Source: Gilvimarinus xylanilyticus
Lineage (GTDB): Bacteria; Pseudomonadota; Gammaproteobacteria; Pseudomonadales; Cellvibrionaceae
Reading direction: 5' to 3'
Length of the DNA stretch: 64,000 nucleotides
Assembly: GCF_024195295.1 (NCBI RefSeq)
Contig: NZ_JAMFTH010000001.1
Span: 62,001-126,000, forward strand
Shown: positions 38,216-46,919 of the stretch, in pieces
How the letters are laid out: each line of letters begins with the position of its first letter
Position numbering within the stretch: position 1 is the first letter of the stretch
The notes under the pieces: model-generated
Seen by the model: the letters and a program-made list of their open reading frames with translations, nothing else
Databases searched by the model: none
Told to the model about the DNA's origin: nothing
Position numbers and translations under genes: made by a program

Positions 38216-39787
38216 CTACCAGGTGTTAACGCTGACCTCGGTACCCTCGACAATGACATCAAGCTTGCGATTGGCACTTTCGATGCTAATTGACTGTGAT
38301 ACCTCGGTGGGGATTGGACTACCCGATACAGTCACTGTGTGAGTACCCTCGCTTAGGGGGAGGGCATAGACGCCCGTATCGGGGGTGGTCATGCTCTCGC
38401 CGCCCGCCGTGATCTGCGCGCCGCCAATGCCTTCGCCGACATCGTAAAACTGATTGCCGTTGAGGTCCTGATAGATAACCCCGGTAAGGTAGTGCTGTGA
38501 CTCACGGGCGAACATTTCGGTCACCATCGATGCCAGCCACAGACGGCCGTTGCTCGATTGCATGGTGCCTTTCAGTTGCCCCACACCGAGTACCTGGACA
38601 TTGGTCTCAAGGATGTTTGTCCGGTGGCCTGAGGATTGAAACAACCCCTCGTGGTGGGATTTGATGCGATCGCTAAGATTGATGTTGCCGCCCGATGTGC
38701 CGGCCCAGGCGATATTTTCCCAGCAACATAGTCCACCGGTATAATCGGCATCGGCAGCGCGGTCGCTGGGGCTGCTGCCCAGGGCCCCGGTATGGCTGAA
38801 ACGGTTGGTGTTTAGCATCCACTGGCTGTGTTCGCGCGAGGCGTGCATTAGCTGGGTATTGAACGCCAGAGGTGGTTTGGGGGCGGGGGTTATGGTGCCG
38901 GGTGCCAGGCTTTCATTCAGATCAATGCCATAGCGCGCGGCCTCGGCCTCGGGGTTAGCGCGCGCGCGGTTGATCAATTCCAGCATCAACACCTCTTGAG
39001 CGGTCGGCTGCTGGCGCCCGGCGTCGCTGCGCGGTGTGGCCGATACCTCTACACTGTCCGGCGATTCTTCAGCCCCCCGGGTGGCTGTAACGACAAAATA
39101 GTAGGTCGTTTCATTCGCCAGCTCAGTGATTGTGACCGGTGAACTGACGCCCTCGCGCCAATCGCCTCCGGTAAAGGCGCCAATATTATCCGAGTCTACA
39201 TAGGGCTCGCTGGCCCAGAACAGGTTGTAGCCCTGCGCGCCGGGTGCCTCAGCCCAGCTGAGGGTTACGCGGGTGTTATCGGCGCGGGCGACCACCTCGG
39301 TGACACTGCCCAGTGCTACCGAGCTACTGCTGGAGGATTCGCTGGATGAAGAGCTGGACGAAGAAGTCGACGATGAACTCGACGACTCACTGCTGGATGA
39401 GTTGGCGCTGGAGCTTGACTCAGAGCTTTCGCTGGATGCCTGGCTCGACGAGCGGCTGGAGGCGCTGCTTGTGCTGGACGAGCTTGGCGTGGAGCTTGAG
39501 CTGATCGCCACTGAGCTGGACGCCGAGCTGGGAGCTGAGCTGTCTGACGACGCGCTGCTGCCAGGCACCTCGCTGCTGGCGCTGGACGAGCGGTCGGGTA
39601 GGCTGCTCGAGGAGTGACTGCTGACCGAGTCGCTTGAGGCGCTGGCCTGGGGTTGGGATGACTGGGCACCCGTGGATGAGCTCATGGAGGAACTGGCGTT
39701 GGTTGGGGGTGGGGCAGAGTCGTCGCTGCCCGAGCCTCCACAAGCGGTAAGCGAAAGTATGGACAGAGTAATAAACAGGTTTTTCAT
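38216..39787 (-). CDS. CAP-domain lipoprotein with polyserine linker
   Basis: Secreted protein of 523 aa. A lipoprotein signal (SLTACGG) leads into about 140 residues made almost only of serine with scattered A, P, E and D (about bases 39310-39720). A fibronectin type III-like domain follows (TEVVARADNTRVTLSWAEA). Then comes a CAP/SCP-PR1 domain (ELINRARANPEAEAARYG, FSHTG, WENIAW) and a C-terminal beta-rich segment with a calcium-site-like DLNGNQFYDVGEG. Polyserine linkers of this type are a mark of Cellvibrionales surface proteins. The substrate of the CAP domain is unknown. Confidence 0.9.
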   Translation of the reverse strand: MKNLFITLSILSLTACGGSGSDDSAPPPTNASSSMSSSTGAQSSQPQASASSDSVSSHSSSSLPDRSSSASSEVPGSSASSDSSAPSSASSSVAISSSSTPSSSSTSSASSRSSSQASSESSESSSSANSSSSESSSSSSTSSSSSSSSESSSSSSVALGSVTEVVARADNTRVTLSWAEAPGAQGYNLFWASEPYVDSDNIGAFTGGDWREGVSSPVTITELANETTYYFVVTATRGAEESPDSVEVSATPRSDAGRQQPTAQEVLMLELINRARANPEAEAARYGIDLNESLAPGTITPAPKPPLAFNTQLMHASREHSQWMLNTNRFSHTGALGSSPSDRAADADYTGGLCCWENIAWAGTSGGNINLSDRIKSHHEGLFQSSGHRTNILETNVQVLGVGQLKGTMQSSNGRLWLASMVTEMFARESQHYLTGVIYQDLNGNQFYDVGEGIGGAQITAGGESMTTPDTGVYALPLSEGTHTVTVSGSPIPTEVSQSISIESANRKLDVIVEGTEVSVNTW

Positions 39788-40051
39788 GGGCTATCTAAAC
39801 ACCGATATGAGACGAGCGGGCAAGATAGCGCTTAGGCAGGCCAGAGGAAACTGGGATTGATTGATTTGTGAGCTGTGACACATGGAGAACTATGACATCA
39901 CTTTCCGCCCGGCAAACCAGGCGTTACTTTATGGGTGTGTGCCCTGCCGAAAAGTGGCGCGGCCGTCTTGTCTGTCTGCTCGAGGCGACGGCTCTCAGCC
40001 CAGGCTTGCCCCTCCTGCCGGGGCGCGGTAGTCTAAGCCGCCCAAAGAACA

Positions 40052-40465
40052 ATGGATACAACGATGGAAGAGGTTATCGAAGAGCTTAGAGATCGCAATC
40101 TGCCGGTCCCTGTTCCCCTTGAGTTACCTGATCACGACACCCTGGTTGTGGTGGAAGAGGAGATTTTACTGCCTTTACCACGGGAAATGAGACAATTTAT
40201 GCTTGAGGTGGGCGATGTGATCTGTGGCGCCCTGGAGCCTGTAACCGCCGCCGATCCCTACAGCCACACCTATCTGCCCGAAGTGGCTTCCCAGGCCTGG
40301 GCCCAGGGCGTGCCCCGGCACCTGGTGCCGCTGTGTGAAACCCACGGTCATTATTACTGTGTCGAGCCCGAGGGCGAGGTGGTGTTCTGGCGCGATGGCA
40401 ACTTGACTGATGAGCGCTGGCAGAGTGTATGGGAGTGGGCGCGGGACGTGTGGCTGGATAGTTAA
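40052..40465 (+). CDS. SMI1/KNR4-like protein
   Basis: Cytoplasmic acidic protein of 137 aa. The pattern LPREMRQFMLEVGDVICGALEP, a middle RHLVPLCETHGHYYCVE and the Trp-rich end fit the SMI1/KNR4 superfamily, which includes many immunity proteins of contact-dependent and polymorphic toxins. No toxin gene adjoins it. ATG 40052 and ATG 40064 are both possible starts and neither has a clear ribosome binding site. It is isolated between two minus-strand lipoprotein genes. The 264 bp before it contain only weak, short frames. Confidence 0.72.
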   Translation: MDTTMEEVIEELRDRNLPVPVPLELPDHDTLVVVEEEILLPLPREMRQFMLEVGDVICGALEPVTAADPYSHTYLPEVASQAWAQGVPRHLVPLCETHGHYYCVEPEGEVVFWRDGNLTDERWQSVWEWARDVWLDS

Positions 40466-40493
40466 TCTGCGCTTTCTCTTCACTCACCCAGAT

Positions 40494-40529
40494 ACAAAAA
40501 AGGCCAGCGTAAACGCTGGCCTTTTTTGT
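40494..40529. terminator. Bidirectional terminator after the SMI1-like gene
   Basis: ACAAAAAAGGCCAGCG-TAAA-CGCTGGCCTTTTTTGT, a perfect 16 bp stem with A and T tracts. It serves the SMI1-like gene on plus and the FG-GAP lipoprotein on minus. Confidence 0.95.
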
Positions 40530-40544
40530 AAGCGATCGCCGATA

Positions 40545-42605
40545 TTAGTACAGCAGCACGGCGCCGGCGGCCTCGCTGTCGTTATCGCTGGGATCGGCGT
40601 CGACACCTGTGCCACTGCCTGCCTCGCGGTAGGCCGAGGTGGCCAGAGTGTCACCGTTTTCCGACAGGGCTACCGCTTGCCCTAAACGATCGGGCTTGTC
40701 GGCCGCTATCCCTTTGACGTAGTGACTTTGTTGCCAGGCGTTGTCGATGCGTTGAAAAATATAAATCGCACCGGCGTCGATAATGTCGTTGCTGTCCTGG
40801 TTGCCGTCAATACCCACGGCACCGCCGTCTTCCCTATAGGCGCCTACCGCTAGCATTGAGCCGTCGGCCGAAAGACGTAACGCCTGCCCAAAGCGGTCGT
40901 AGATATTGGGGTTAGACGCTTTGATATAGGCTTTTTGTTGCCACTCGTCACCACTGAACTCAAAGATATAGGCCGCTCCGGTACCGCTGCCGTCCACGGG
41001 GTTTTCTTCCGAGGGGAAGTTGGACGGGTCACCGTTGACTCCGGTTGCCAGTGACCCCTCGGCGGAGGCGCCCACCGCCAGGGTATTGCCGTCGTCACTA
41101 AAGCTGACGGCATTGCCAAATCCCGCCCCAGGGTAATTGCTTAATGAGTGCGCATAGGCCGGTTTGAGATAGGCTTGTTGCGACCACTCGCCAGCGCTGC
41201 GGGCAAAGATGTAGACGGCCCCCGAATTAAATGCGGTCGAGTTCTCTTCAGGTGTTTCGCCGTCGACTCCTACGGCCGCCCAATCTTCGCCAATGGCACC
41301 TACCGCCAGGCGGTCGCCGCTGGCCGATAGGGCTACTGCCGAGCCAAAGCGATCTTGCTGGGAGTGCTGGCTGGGTTTTACATAGGCCTGTTGGCTCCAG
41401 CCGCTGTCGGTTTTGATAAAGACATAGGCTGCACCGGCCAGGCTCAGGCTATTGTCCTGCTGGTCGCCGTCTATACCGGTGGCCGAGCTGTCTTCACCAA
41501 TGGCGCCCACGACCAGGGTCGTGCCGTCGCCCGATAAGTCCAGAGACTGACCGAAGCGGTCACCGGCGGTGTTGCTGTCTTGGCTGCTACTGCTGCTGGC
41601 CGCGGATGATGAGGATGAGCTGCTGGAGCTGGTGCTCTCTTCTGTCGGGGTGTTGGAGGCTTTGACATACGCGGTCTGGGCCCAACTGCCTTCGCTGCGC
41701 TCAAAAATATATACTGCGCCGGCGTCGCTGGCGCTGTTGTTATCCTGTTCGCCGTTAATGCCCCGGGCGTTGCTGTCTTCGCGCAAGGCGCTGACCGCCA
41801 GGGTATTACCGTCGTTTGACAGGCTAACGGCATAACCAAAGCGATCGTCGGTAATCAGGTACTCGTACTCCTCGCCCTCATCGTCTTCGATGGTGCGTGG
41901 ATATTCGGTATTAGAGGCTTTAATGTACGCCTGCTGCGCCCAGCCAGAATCCTCTAGCTGAAACACATACACCGCGCCGGTGGCGAAGTTGGTGTTGTCG
42001 TCTTGATCGCCGTTCACGCCGGTTGCGATAGAGTCTTCTTGAGTGGCGCCTACGGCCAGGGTTTTGCCGTCGGCGGATAAATCCAAGCTCCAGCCAAACC
42101 AATCGTAGGTCTCGGTGTTGGAGGCTTTCAGATAGCCGATCGCGTCGAGCATGGCATGTACAGCGGTTGTCTCGTTAGAGTTCGTGCAAGCACTCTCGCT
42201 CGTGCAGGCCTCGACCATATAGCGTGCTTCGGCCCAATCTTGGGTGTGTACACTGACATTGTCGTAGATTTCCGGCGCCGTGACGTCTTCGCCCAACTGG
42301 GTGAAGCCACTGCTGCCATCGGGGTCTTTGTATACCCGGTAAAAAGCCGCCTCGGGCACCGCGTCCCAATATACGCGCAGGGTTTTGACGCCCGCCCCCT
42401 CGATATTGATGTCGGGCCAGGCAGCTTCGGCCGGCGCACTGCTGGCGCTACTGGTACTGGATGACGAGCTGATCGAGCTGCTGCTGGAACTGCTGGCAGT
42501 GCTGTCGTCATCATCGTCGCTGCCGCAGGCGGTCAGCGCAAAAGTGGCGAGCAGACAGGGAACCAGACCGAGTCTTTTTACGAAGGGGTACAGCGATTGA
42601 GTCAT
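40545..42605 (-). CDS. FG-GAP-type seven-repeat lipoprotein with polyserine linker, copy A
   Basis: Secreted lipoprotein of 686 aa: lipobox FALTACG, an Asp run and a polyserine linker (about residues 33-55), then a fibronectin-like domain (about 65-155). Seven tandem repeats of about 65-75 residues follow, of the form DRFGxAxxLSxDGxxLAVGAxxEDS, GVxGD, GAxYIFxR, Wxxxx-YxKASN. The last repeat ends GAVLLY at the C terminus. Seven repeats suggest a seven-bladed beta-propeller. A second polyserine stretch interrupts the linker between repeats two and three. AGGAAG precedes the start. Likely displayed on the outer membrane; ligand unknown. Confidence 0.88.
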   Translation of the reverse strand: MTQSLYPFVKRLGLVPCLLATFALTACGSDDDDDSTASSSSSSSISSSSSTSSASSAPAEAAWPDINIEGAGVKTLRVYWDAVPEAAFYRVYKDPDGSSGFTQLGEDVTAPEIYDNVSVHTQDWAEARYMVEACTSESACTNSNETTAVHAMLDAIGYLKASNTETYDWFGWSLDLSADGKTLAVGATQEDSIATGVNGDQDDNTNFATGAVYVFQLEDSGWAQQAYIKASNTEYPRTIEDDEGEEYEYLITDDRFGYAVSLSNDGNTLAVSALREDSNARGINGEQDNNSASDAGAVYIFERSEGSWAQTAYVKASNTPTEESTSSSSSSSSSAASSSSSQDSNTAGDRFGQSLDLSGDGTTLVVGAIGEDSSATGIDGDQQDNSLSLAGAAYVFIKTDSGWSQQAYVKPSQHSQQDRFGSAVALSASGDRLAVGAIGEDWAAVGVDGETPEENSTAFNSGAVYIFARSAGEWSQQAYLKPAYAHSLSNYPGAGFGNAVSFSDDGNTLAVGASAEGSLATGVNGDPSNFPSEENPVDGSGTGAAYIFEFSGDEWQQKAYIKASNPNIYDRFGQALRLSADGSMLAVGAYREDGGAVGIDGNQDSNDIIDAGAIYIFQRIDNAWQQSHYVKGIAADKPDRLGQAVALSENGDTLATSAYREAGSGTGVDADPSDNDSEAAGAVLLY

Positions 42606-42693
42606 GCAGCAGCTTCCTGATTATTTATCTAAGCGGGGGATTCTGTCCGGCTGGACCAAGTGTGTCAATGTTTGCCCGCTTCGAGCGGACCAA

Positions 42694-42747
42694 GCGCGCG
42701 GTTTGAGACCGCGCGCAGGCAGGATAATTCCCCACCCGGAGGTGGGG
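42694..42747 (-). terminator. Two hairpins between the FG-GAP genes
   Basis: GCGCGCGGT/ACCGCGCGC (42694-42716) and CCCCACC-CGGA-GGTGGGG (42730-42747) follow the stop of copy B on the minus strand. Neither has a strong T run, so termination may be partial and some read-through into copy A is possible. Confidence 0.45.
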
Positions 42748-42753
42748 GGGCGA

Positions 42754-44616
42754 TTAATAGAGGTAGATGGCCCCCGTATCGTCGCCGGTGTCGTCGGTCG
42801 GATCGGCGGGGTCACGGCTGTCCTCGCCAGTGGCACTTACTGCCAGGGTCTGTCCGTCATGTGACAGTGCCAGTGTGCGTCCGAAGGTGTCATTGGCATC
42901 GGTGTTGGATGACTTTAAATAATTGACCGTTTGCCAATCGTCCGTTTGGGCCTCGTATACATACACGGATCCGGCGGCCGGGGCACTGCTGTTGCCGGGT
43001 TCACCGCCCAGGCCGCGCAGCTCAGAGTCTTCCCGGGGCGCGCCTACCGCCAGCAGGCTGCCGTCCTGATTAAGTGCCATTGACCAGCCAAACAGATCAT
43101 CTTCATCGGTTACCTCGGCTTTAATGATGCCATCAGCTACCCAGGAGTCTTGCGTGCGGGTAAATACGTAGACCGCGCCCGAATCCTGTTCGCCAGAGGC
43201 CGTGTCATTGTCCAGATCCTCGGGAGTGAGCGGTGGCGATGTGCCGTTCAGTTTACTGTCCTCGTAAGGAGCGCCGACAGCCAGGGTGTTGCCGTCTCCC
43301 GCGAGGCTCAGGCTGTAGCCAAACTCGTCGTCAATGCCTGGATTGCTGGCTTTGATATAGGTGCTGTGCGACCACTCGGTTCCGGTGCGGGTCAACAGAT
43401 AAACAGCGCCCGAGCTTTTCGCCTTAAAGTCTTCCTGGTCGCCGTTAATCTGGCCGTCGGATGAGTTTTCCCCCGGTGCGCCCACAGCTAGAGTGTCGCC
43501 CGCTGCGTCAAAATCCAGACCGTAGCCAAAGCGCGAAGGCGAAGATTCGTAGCACACAATCCCAGGTGGGGCTGGCTCAAAGCAGGGGCTGTCGTTGCGT
43601 GACGCGCGGCTGGGTTTGATATAGGCCTCTTGGCTCCAGACATTGTCACCTTGGGTGTACACGTAGACCGCACCGGCTAAGTCGATCTCGTTATTGCTCT
43701 GGTCGCCGTTAACGCCGGCCGCATTACTGGCCTCATAGGGAGCGCCTACCGCAATACGGCTGGCGTCGTCGGTCAGGGCAACGCGCACGCCGTAGTAGTC
43801 GCGTTGATCTGGATTGGACGCTTTAAAATAACCCAGCTGGGTGAGGCCATTATCGTCGCGGCTAAACAAATAAGCGGCGCCGGAGTCGGCTAGTGAATTG
43901 TCTGTGCTGTCGCCGTCGATTCCCTCGGCGCTGCTGTCTTCGTAAGGCGCGGTGACTGCTAGATACTGGCCGTCGGCGGATAAGGCCAGTGCATAACCAA
44001 ACAGGTCTTCGGCGCCGCCATCGATCGCCGGGTTGTCAATTCGCTGCTCCAGGTGCCAGCCCGACTCGGTGGCGCTAAACCAATAAACAGCGCCCGCATC
44101 CTGGTGGTCGCCGTTGTCAAAGCGGGGGCTGCCCACCACTAAAATTTGACCGTCGGCCGAGAGGGCGCTGGAAAATCCAAAAGCGGCCTTATCCTGCGGG
44201 TTTGGGGTCTTCAGGTAACCGATGGCGCCCAGAGCGTCGCCCGCGACATAGACATCCTCGCTAGGAGTGCAGCCAGCCTGGTTGCAGGCTTCCACCATAA
44301 AGCTGGCGTCGTCCCAATCGGTGAGGTGCACGGCCAGAGGCAGAGTAAACGCCAGCTCATCGGTTTCACCGATGTTTTCGTAACCCGAGCTGCCGTCGGT
44401 GTTCTGGTAGATCTTATACTGAGTCGCGCCGTTTACCTCAGGCCAGCTAAGGCGCAATTGTTTGGTGCTGATTTCAGCGCCGACCTCGGCCGCCTCCGGC
44501 TGGTTCACATCGGCGTTGTTATCGTCGTCTGAATCGCTGCCGCAGCCGGCTAATAATAGTGGGGTTAACCCGGCTGCCAGCCAGGTTTTATACCGGTTAA
44601 GGGTCATTGTTGCCAT
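42754..44616 (-). CDS. FG-GAP-type seven-repeat lipoprotein, copy B
   Basis: Paralogue of the next gene downstream, 620 aa. It has lipobox LLLAGCG and a short Asp/Asn-rich linker (SDSDDDNNAD) instead of polyserine. A fibronectin-like domain follows, then seven repeats of the same LSADGxxLAVGAPYEDS...GAVYVF type, ending GAIYLY. Extra cysteines appear in the loop after repeat three (SPCFEPAPPGIVCYE), perhaps a disulfide. GGGAG lies before ATG 44616. Same order and same end as copy A imply a tandem duplication followed by divergence. Confidence 0.88.
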   Translation of the reverse strand: MATMTLNRYKTWLAAGLTPLLLAGCGSDSDDDNNADVNQPEAAEVGAEISTKQLRLSWPEVNGATQYKIYQNTDGSSGYENIGETDELAFTLPLAVHLTDWDDASFMVEACNQAGCTPSEDVYVAGDALGAIGYLKTPNPQDKAAFGFSSALSADGQILVVGSPRFDNGDHQDAGAVYWFSATESGWHLEQRIDNPAIDGGAEDLFGYALALSADGQYLAVTAPYEDSSAEGIDGDSTDNSLADSGAAYLFSRDDNGLTQLGYFKASNPDQRDYYGVRVALTDDASRIAVGAPYEASNAAGVNGDQSNNEIDLAGAVYVYTQGDNVWSQEAYIKPSRASRNDSPCFEPAPPGIVCYESSPSRFGYGLDFDAAGDTLAVGAPGENSSDGQINGDQEDFKAKSSGAVYLLTRTGTEWSHSTYIKASNPGIDDEFGYSLSLAGDGNTLAVGAPYEDSKLNGTSPPLTPEDLDNDTASGEQDSGAVYVFTRTQDSWVADGIIKAEVTDEDDLFGWSMALNQDGSLLAVGAPREDSELRGLGGEPGNSSAPAAGSVYVYEAQTDDWQTVNYLKSSNTDANDTFGRTLALSHDGQTLAVSATGEDSRDPADPTDDTGDDTGAIYLY

Positions 44617-44707
44617 GGGGGCTCCCTGTTTTCCTGAAATCTAAAGGACAAGTTTAGTGTCAGGTTCTAACTTACCAGTAAACGCGTTGCGAAGATGTCG
44701 CAATTTG

Positions 44708-44742
44708 TTAAAGGGCAACTCTGGATTAATAGAGTTGCCCTA
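44708..44742 (-). terminator. Terminator after the PA14-like gene
   Basis: AGGGCAACTCT and AGAGTTGCCCT form a perfect 11 bp stem around an 8-base loop (44712-44741). On the minus strand it is followed by TTAACAAATT, a weak U-rich tail. Confidence 0.65.
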
Positions 44743-44774
44743 AAGCCTTTCTCGATACAGTCCGTGCCCGCCAA

Positions 44775-45326
44775 TCAGGGTAAGTATTCAATTCCTTCAA
44801 TGGCTTCGCCCCAGTATCGCGGTTTGCCTTTGCCTTGGGCGACGGCTTCCAGGCTGAGGCCGGCGTTGCCGTAGCCCTGGAAGTAGTTCAGCTTGAGCCT
44901 ATATTCGCCCTCGCTCAGGCGGCGATAACACGATTGCTTGCGAAAGGGCCGGTCGCTTAGGTGTTGGCACAATAACTTGTCGTCGATAAACAACGAGAAG
45001 CCATCGTCGCTGCCCACCACAAAGCGGTAGCGACCGGGTTGAGTGACCTTAAATCGGGTGGTGATATCGGCAAAAAAATCCTCATTCCAGCCCAGCACAC
45101 CCAAAACCGGGTGTTTGAAACGGTTGTCCTCGTTTAATTGCACCTTGTCGATCATTACCGTGCGGGTCGCCTCGATCTTGCGAGGCGCGTCAATTTGGGT
45201 GATGGTGTCGCGATTTTTGCTCAGCGTCAGGGTTAAGTTCTCATCCACCGAGGCGGGAATAAAACGGACGATCATCGCAATCGCCGCAAGGCCTAACAGG
45301 GCAGAAAAAATCGTGTTCTTATTCAT
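44775..45326 (-). CDS. Small membrane-anchored PA14-like protein
   Basis: Protein of 183 aa with one N-terminal membrane segment (NTIFSALLGLAAIAMIVRFI) and an outer domain. The motif FKVTQPGRYRFVVGSDDGFSLFIDDKLL, then LSEGEYRLKLNYFQGYGNAGLSLE, is the core of a PA14 domain, a carbohydrate-binding beta barrel. ATG 45326 overlaps the stop of the upstream glycosyltransferase gene (TAATG), so translation is probably coupled. Earlier starts exist but lie inside that gene. Probably a partner of the transferase, which is inference. Confidence 0.8.
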   Translation of the reverse strand: MNKNTIFSALLGLAAIAMIVRFIPASVDENLTLTLSKNRDTITQIDAPRKIEATRTVMIDKVQLNEDNRFKHPVLGVLGWNEDFFADITTRFKVTQPGRYRFVVGSDDGFSLFIDDKLLCQHLSDRPFRKQSCYRRLSEGEYRLKLNYFQGYGNAGLSLEAVAQGKGKPRYWGEAIEGIEYLP

Positions 45327-46831
45327 TAGCGCACCACCTGTAGTTTCCAAAAGGCAAACCAGTTGCGCATATCAAACTGCGCCTCGGTGAGCTCCCAGCT
45401 ATAGGTAAAGGGGGCAAAGACAAAAAATACCGCAATCGCGAGGCCGATGTAGACCGCCAAATTGATATAGGTATGGCGACTATGCCCATGCAGCTCGGCA
45501 TAAAAAATATAGTTAAAAATTAGGGCCAGATTGATCAGCCCGAACACCAGGGGCACCAGATAGTGGTAGAGGTACATCACCCGTTCGATCTGCAAAATAG
45601 CGATCATGTAGCTGAGATACAAACCGGTAAACGCCAGTATCCAGTAAAACAAGGCGGAGTCTTTTACCGGGTTTTGGTAGACGTAGCGGCTGATGATCAG
45701 GCCCGCCGACAGCACAATGCTAGCCAGCACACTAAACCAGACCACCGGGTTGGCGACCAGGTTGTGATAGCGAACATAAGTGGTGCCGTCGACGGAGCGC
45801 TTTGACCAGCGGTAGTTGATGGTTTTGGTGCCTAGGGGCCAGCCCATAGCGTAGCTGCCATTCTCGCCCTCTTTACACACATCAAGCTTGGGCACACCGT
45901 CAGCGTATTTGGCCATATAGCGCCAGTTATCCAGCAGGCCCTGGTTAAAAGCGGCAAAGCTCCAGCTCTGGCCGTCTTTGATCAGCTGCTGGTATTCGTT
46001 ACTGGCTTCGTAATTTTTATGGGTGGGCAGATTGCTGCCGAGGCCAATGTGCAGATAGAAAATCGCAAAAAACACCGCCAGCAGCGGTACAACCCCGGTG
46101 GGTACGGTAATCGCCAAGTGTTGGAACAGCTTGCCCCAGTGCCAGTGTTTGATGGACTCCCACTGATCGGCCCCGTACAGCATGACAAACAGTAACAACA
46201 GCACAGCGCCGTTTACCTTGACCGCAACGGCCAGCCCGATCCAGATGCCGAGGTAGGCATAGTCGCGCAGGCGAATCGCGCGCTCTTGTTGGGCGTGCGC
46301 GGTAATCGCGCGGGCGCACTGATAAATCGCCCCCAGAATAAAAAACAGCTGCACCCCTTCTAGCATGGCGGCGCGGGAGTGAATCACCAGGGCGTTATCG
46401 AAGATCAGTAAAAAGCTAAACGCGAAAGCTAGGTGCGGGTTGCGGCTGATGCGCCGGACAATGCCGTAAAAAAACAGCACCGACAGGGCCATTAATAGAG
46501 CGGATGGAAGGCGGAAGGCGTGGTACTCAATGCCGCCCTCGGGCATATGCTGGTCGCGCAGATAGTCGGTTTGCGAGAACTTGGAGGTGTCTTTGTCGCT
46601 GTTCAGTCCCAGGGCGGCCTCGCTGCCTGCCATGAGCAGTTTGCCCAGTGGCGGGTGGGGTTCCATATACATGACCCCATCGATATATTTCTGCGCCGAG
46701 GCAATATGATAGTTCTCGTCCCAGAACAGCGCATTGGGGTGGCCAATACCAATGGTGTACACGCACAGCGAGCACACCAGCAGAACGCCCAGATAAATTT
46801 TCTGCAAATGTCGGGTCAGGAAGTTACGCAT
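45326..46831 (-). CDS. PMT-family (GT39-like) membrane glycosyltransferase
   Basis: Polytopic membrane protein of about 501 aa with roughly ten hydrophobic segments. Soon after the first helix comes the acidic motif FWDENYHIASAQKYIDG, then EPHPPLGKLLMAG. These are hallmarks of protein O-mannosyltransferases (GT-C fold; Asp-Glu in the first periplasmic loop). The C-terminal half has TM clusters, ending WELTEAQFDMRNWFAFWKLQV. It uses a polyprenyl-phosphate sugar. The start could be TTG 46855; ATG 46831 is preferred but lacks a clear ribosome binding site. Acceptors may be the nearby serine-rich lipoproteins, which is speculation. Confidence 0.87.
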   Translation of the reverse strand: MRNFLTRHLQKIYLGVLLVCSLCVYTIGIGHPNALFWDENYHIASAQKYIDGVMYMEPHPPLGKLLMAGSEAALGLNSDKDTSKFSQTDYLRDQHMPEGGIEYHAFRLPSALLMALSVLFFYGIVRRISRNPHLAFAFSFLLIFDNALVIHSRAAMLEGVQLFFILGAIYQCARAITAHAQQERAIRLRDYAYLGIWIGLAVAVKVNGAVLLLLFVMLYGADQWESIKHWHWGKLFQHLAITVPTGVVPLLAVFFAIFYLHIGLGSNLPTHKNYEASNEYQQLIKDGQSWSFAAFNQGLLDNWRYMAKYADGVPKLDVCKEGENGSYAMGWPLGTKTINYRWSKRSVDGTTYVRYHNLVANPVVWFSVLASIVLSAGLIISRYVYQNPVKDSALFYWILAFTGLYLSYMIAILQIERVMYLYHYLVPLVFGLINLALIFNYIFYAELHGHSRHTYINLAVYIGLAIAVFFVFAPFTYSWELTEAQFDMRNWFAFWKLQVVR

Positions 46832-46919
46832 AATTATGTCGGATGTTGTTATCAAAATGCGGCCAGATCATAACCGATTGTTCTCAGCTTGCCCAATCGC
46901 GGGTGTTGAAACTGAGAGC

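Noticed and set aside
39273-39617. Leu/Glu/Asp-rich plus-strand frame opposite the serine linker
   Set aside because: Serine codon runs read in reverse give Leu/Glu/Asp runs; it is an artefact of the linker.
39868-40089. 73-codon frame upstream of the SMI1-like gene as a toxin partner
   Set aside because: Overlaps the SMI1-like start, has no clear ribosome binding site and an arbitrary composition.
38216-46855. The accessory region as a defence or phage island
   Set aside because: No integrase, nuclease, ATPase, toxin, tRNA boundary or direct-repeat ends were seen; the content fits surface proteins and glycosylation.
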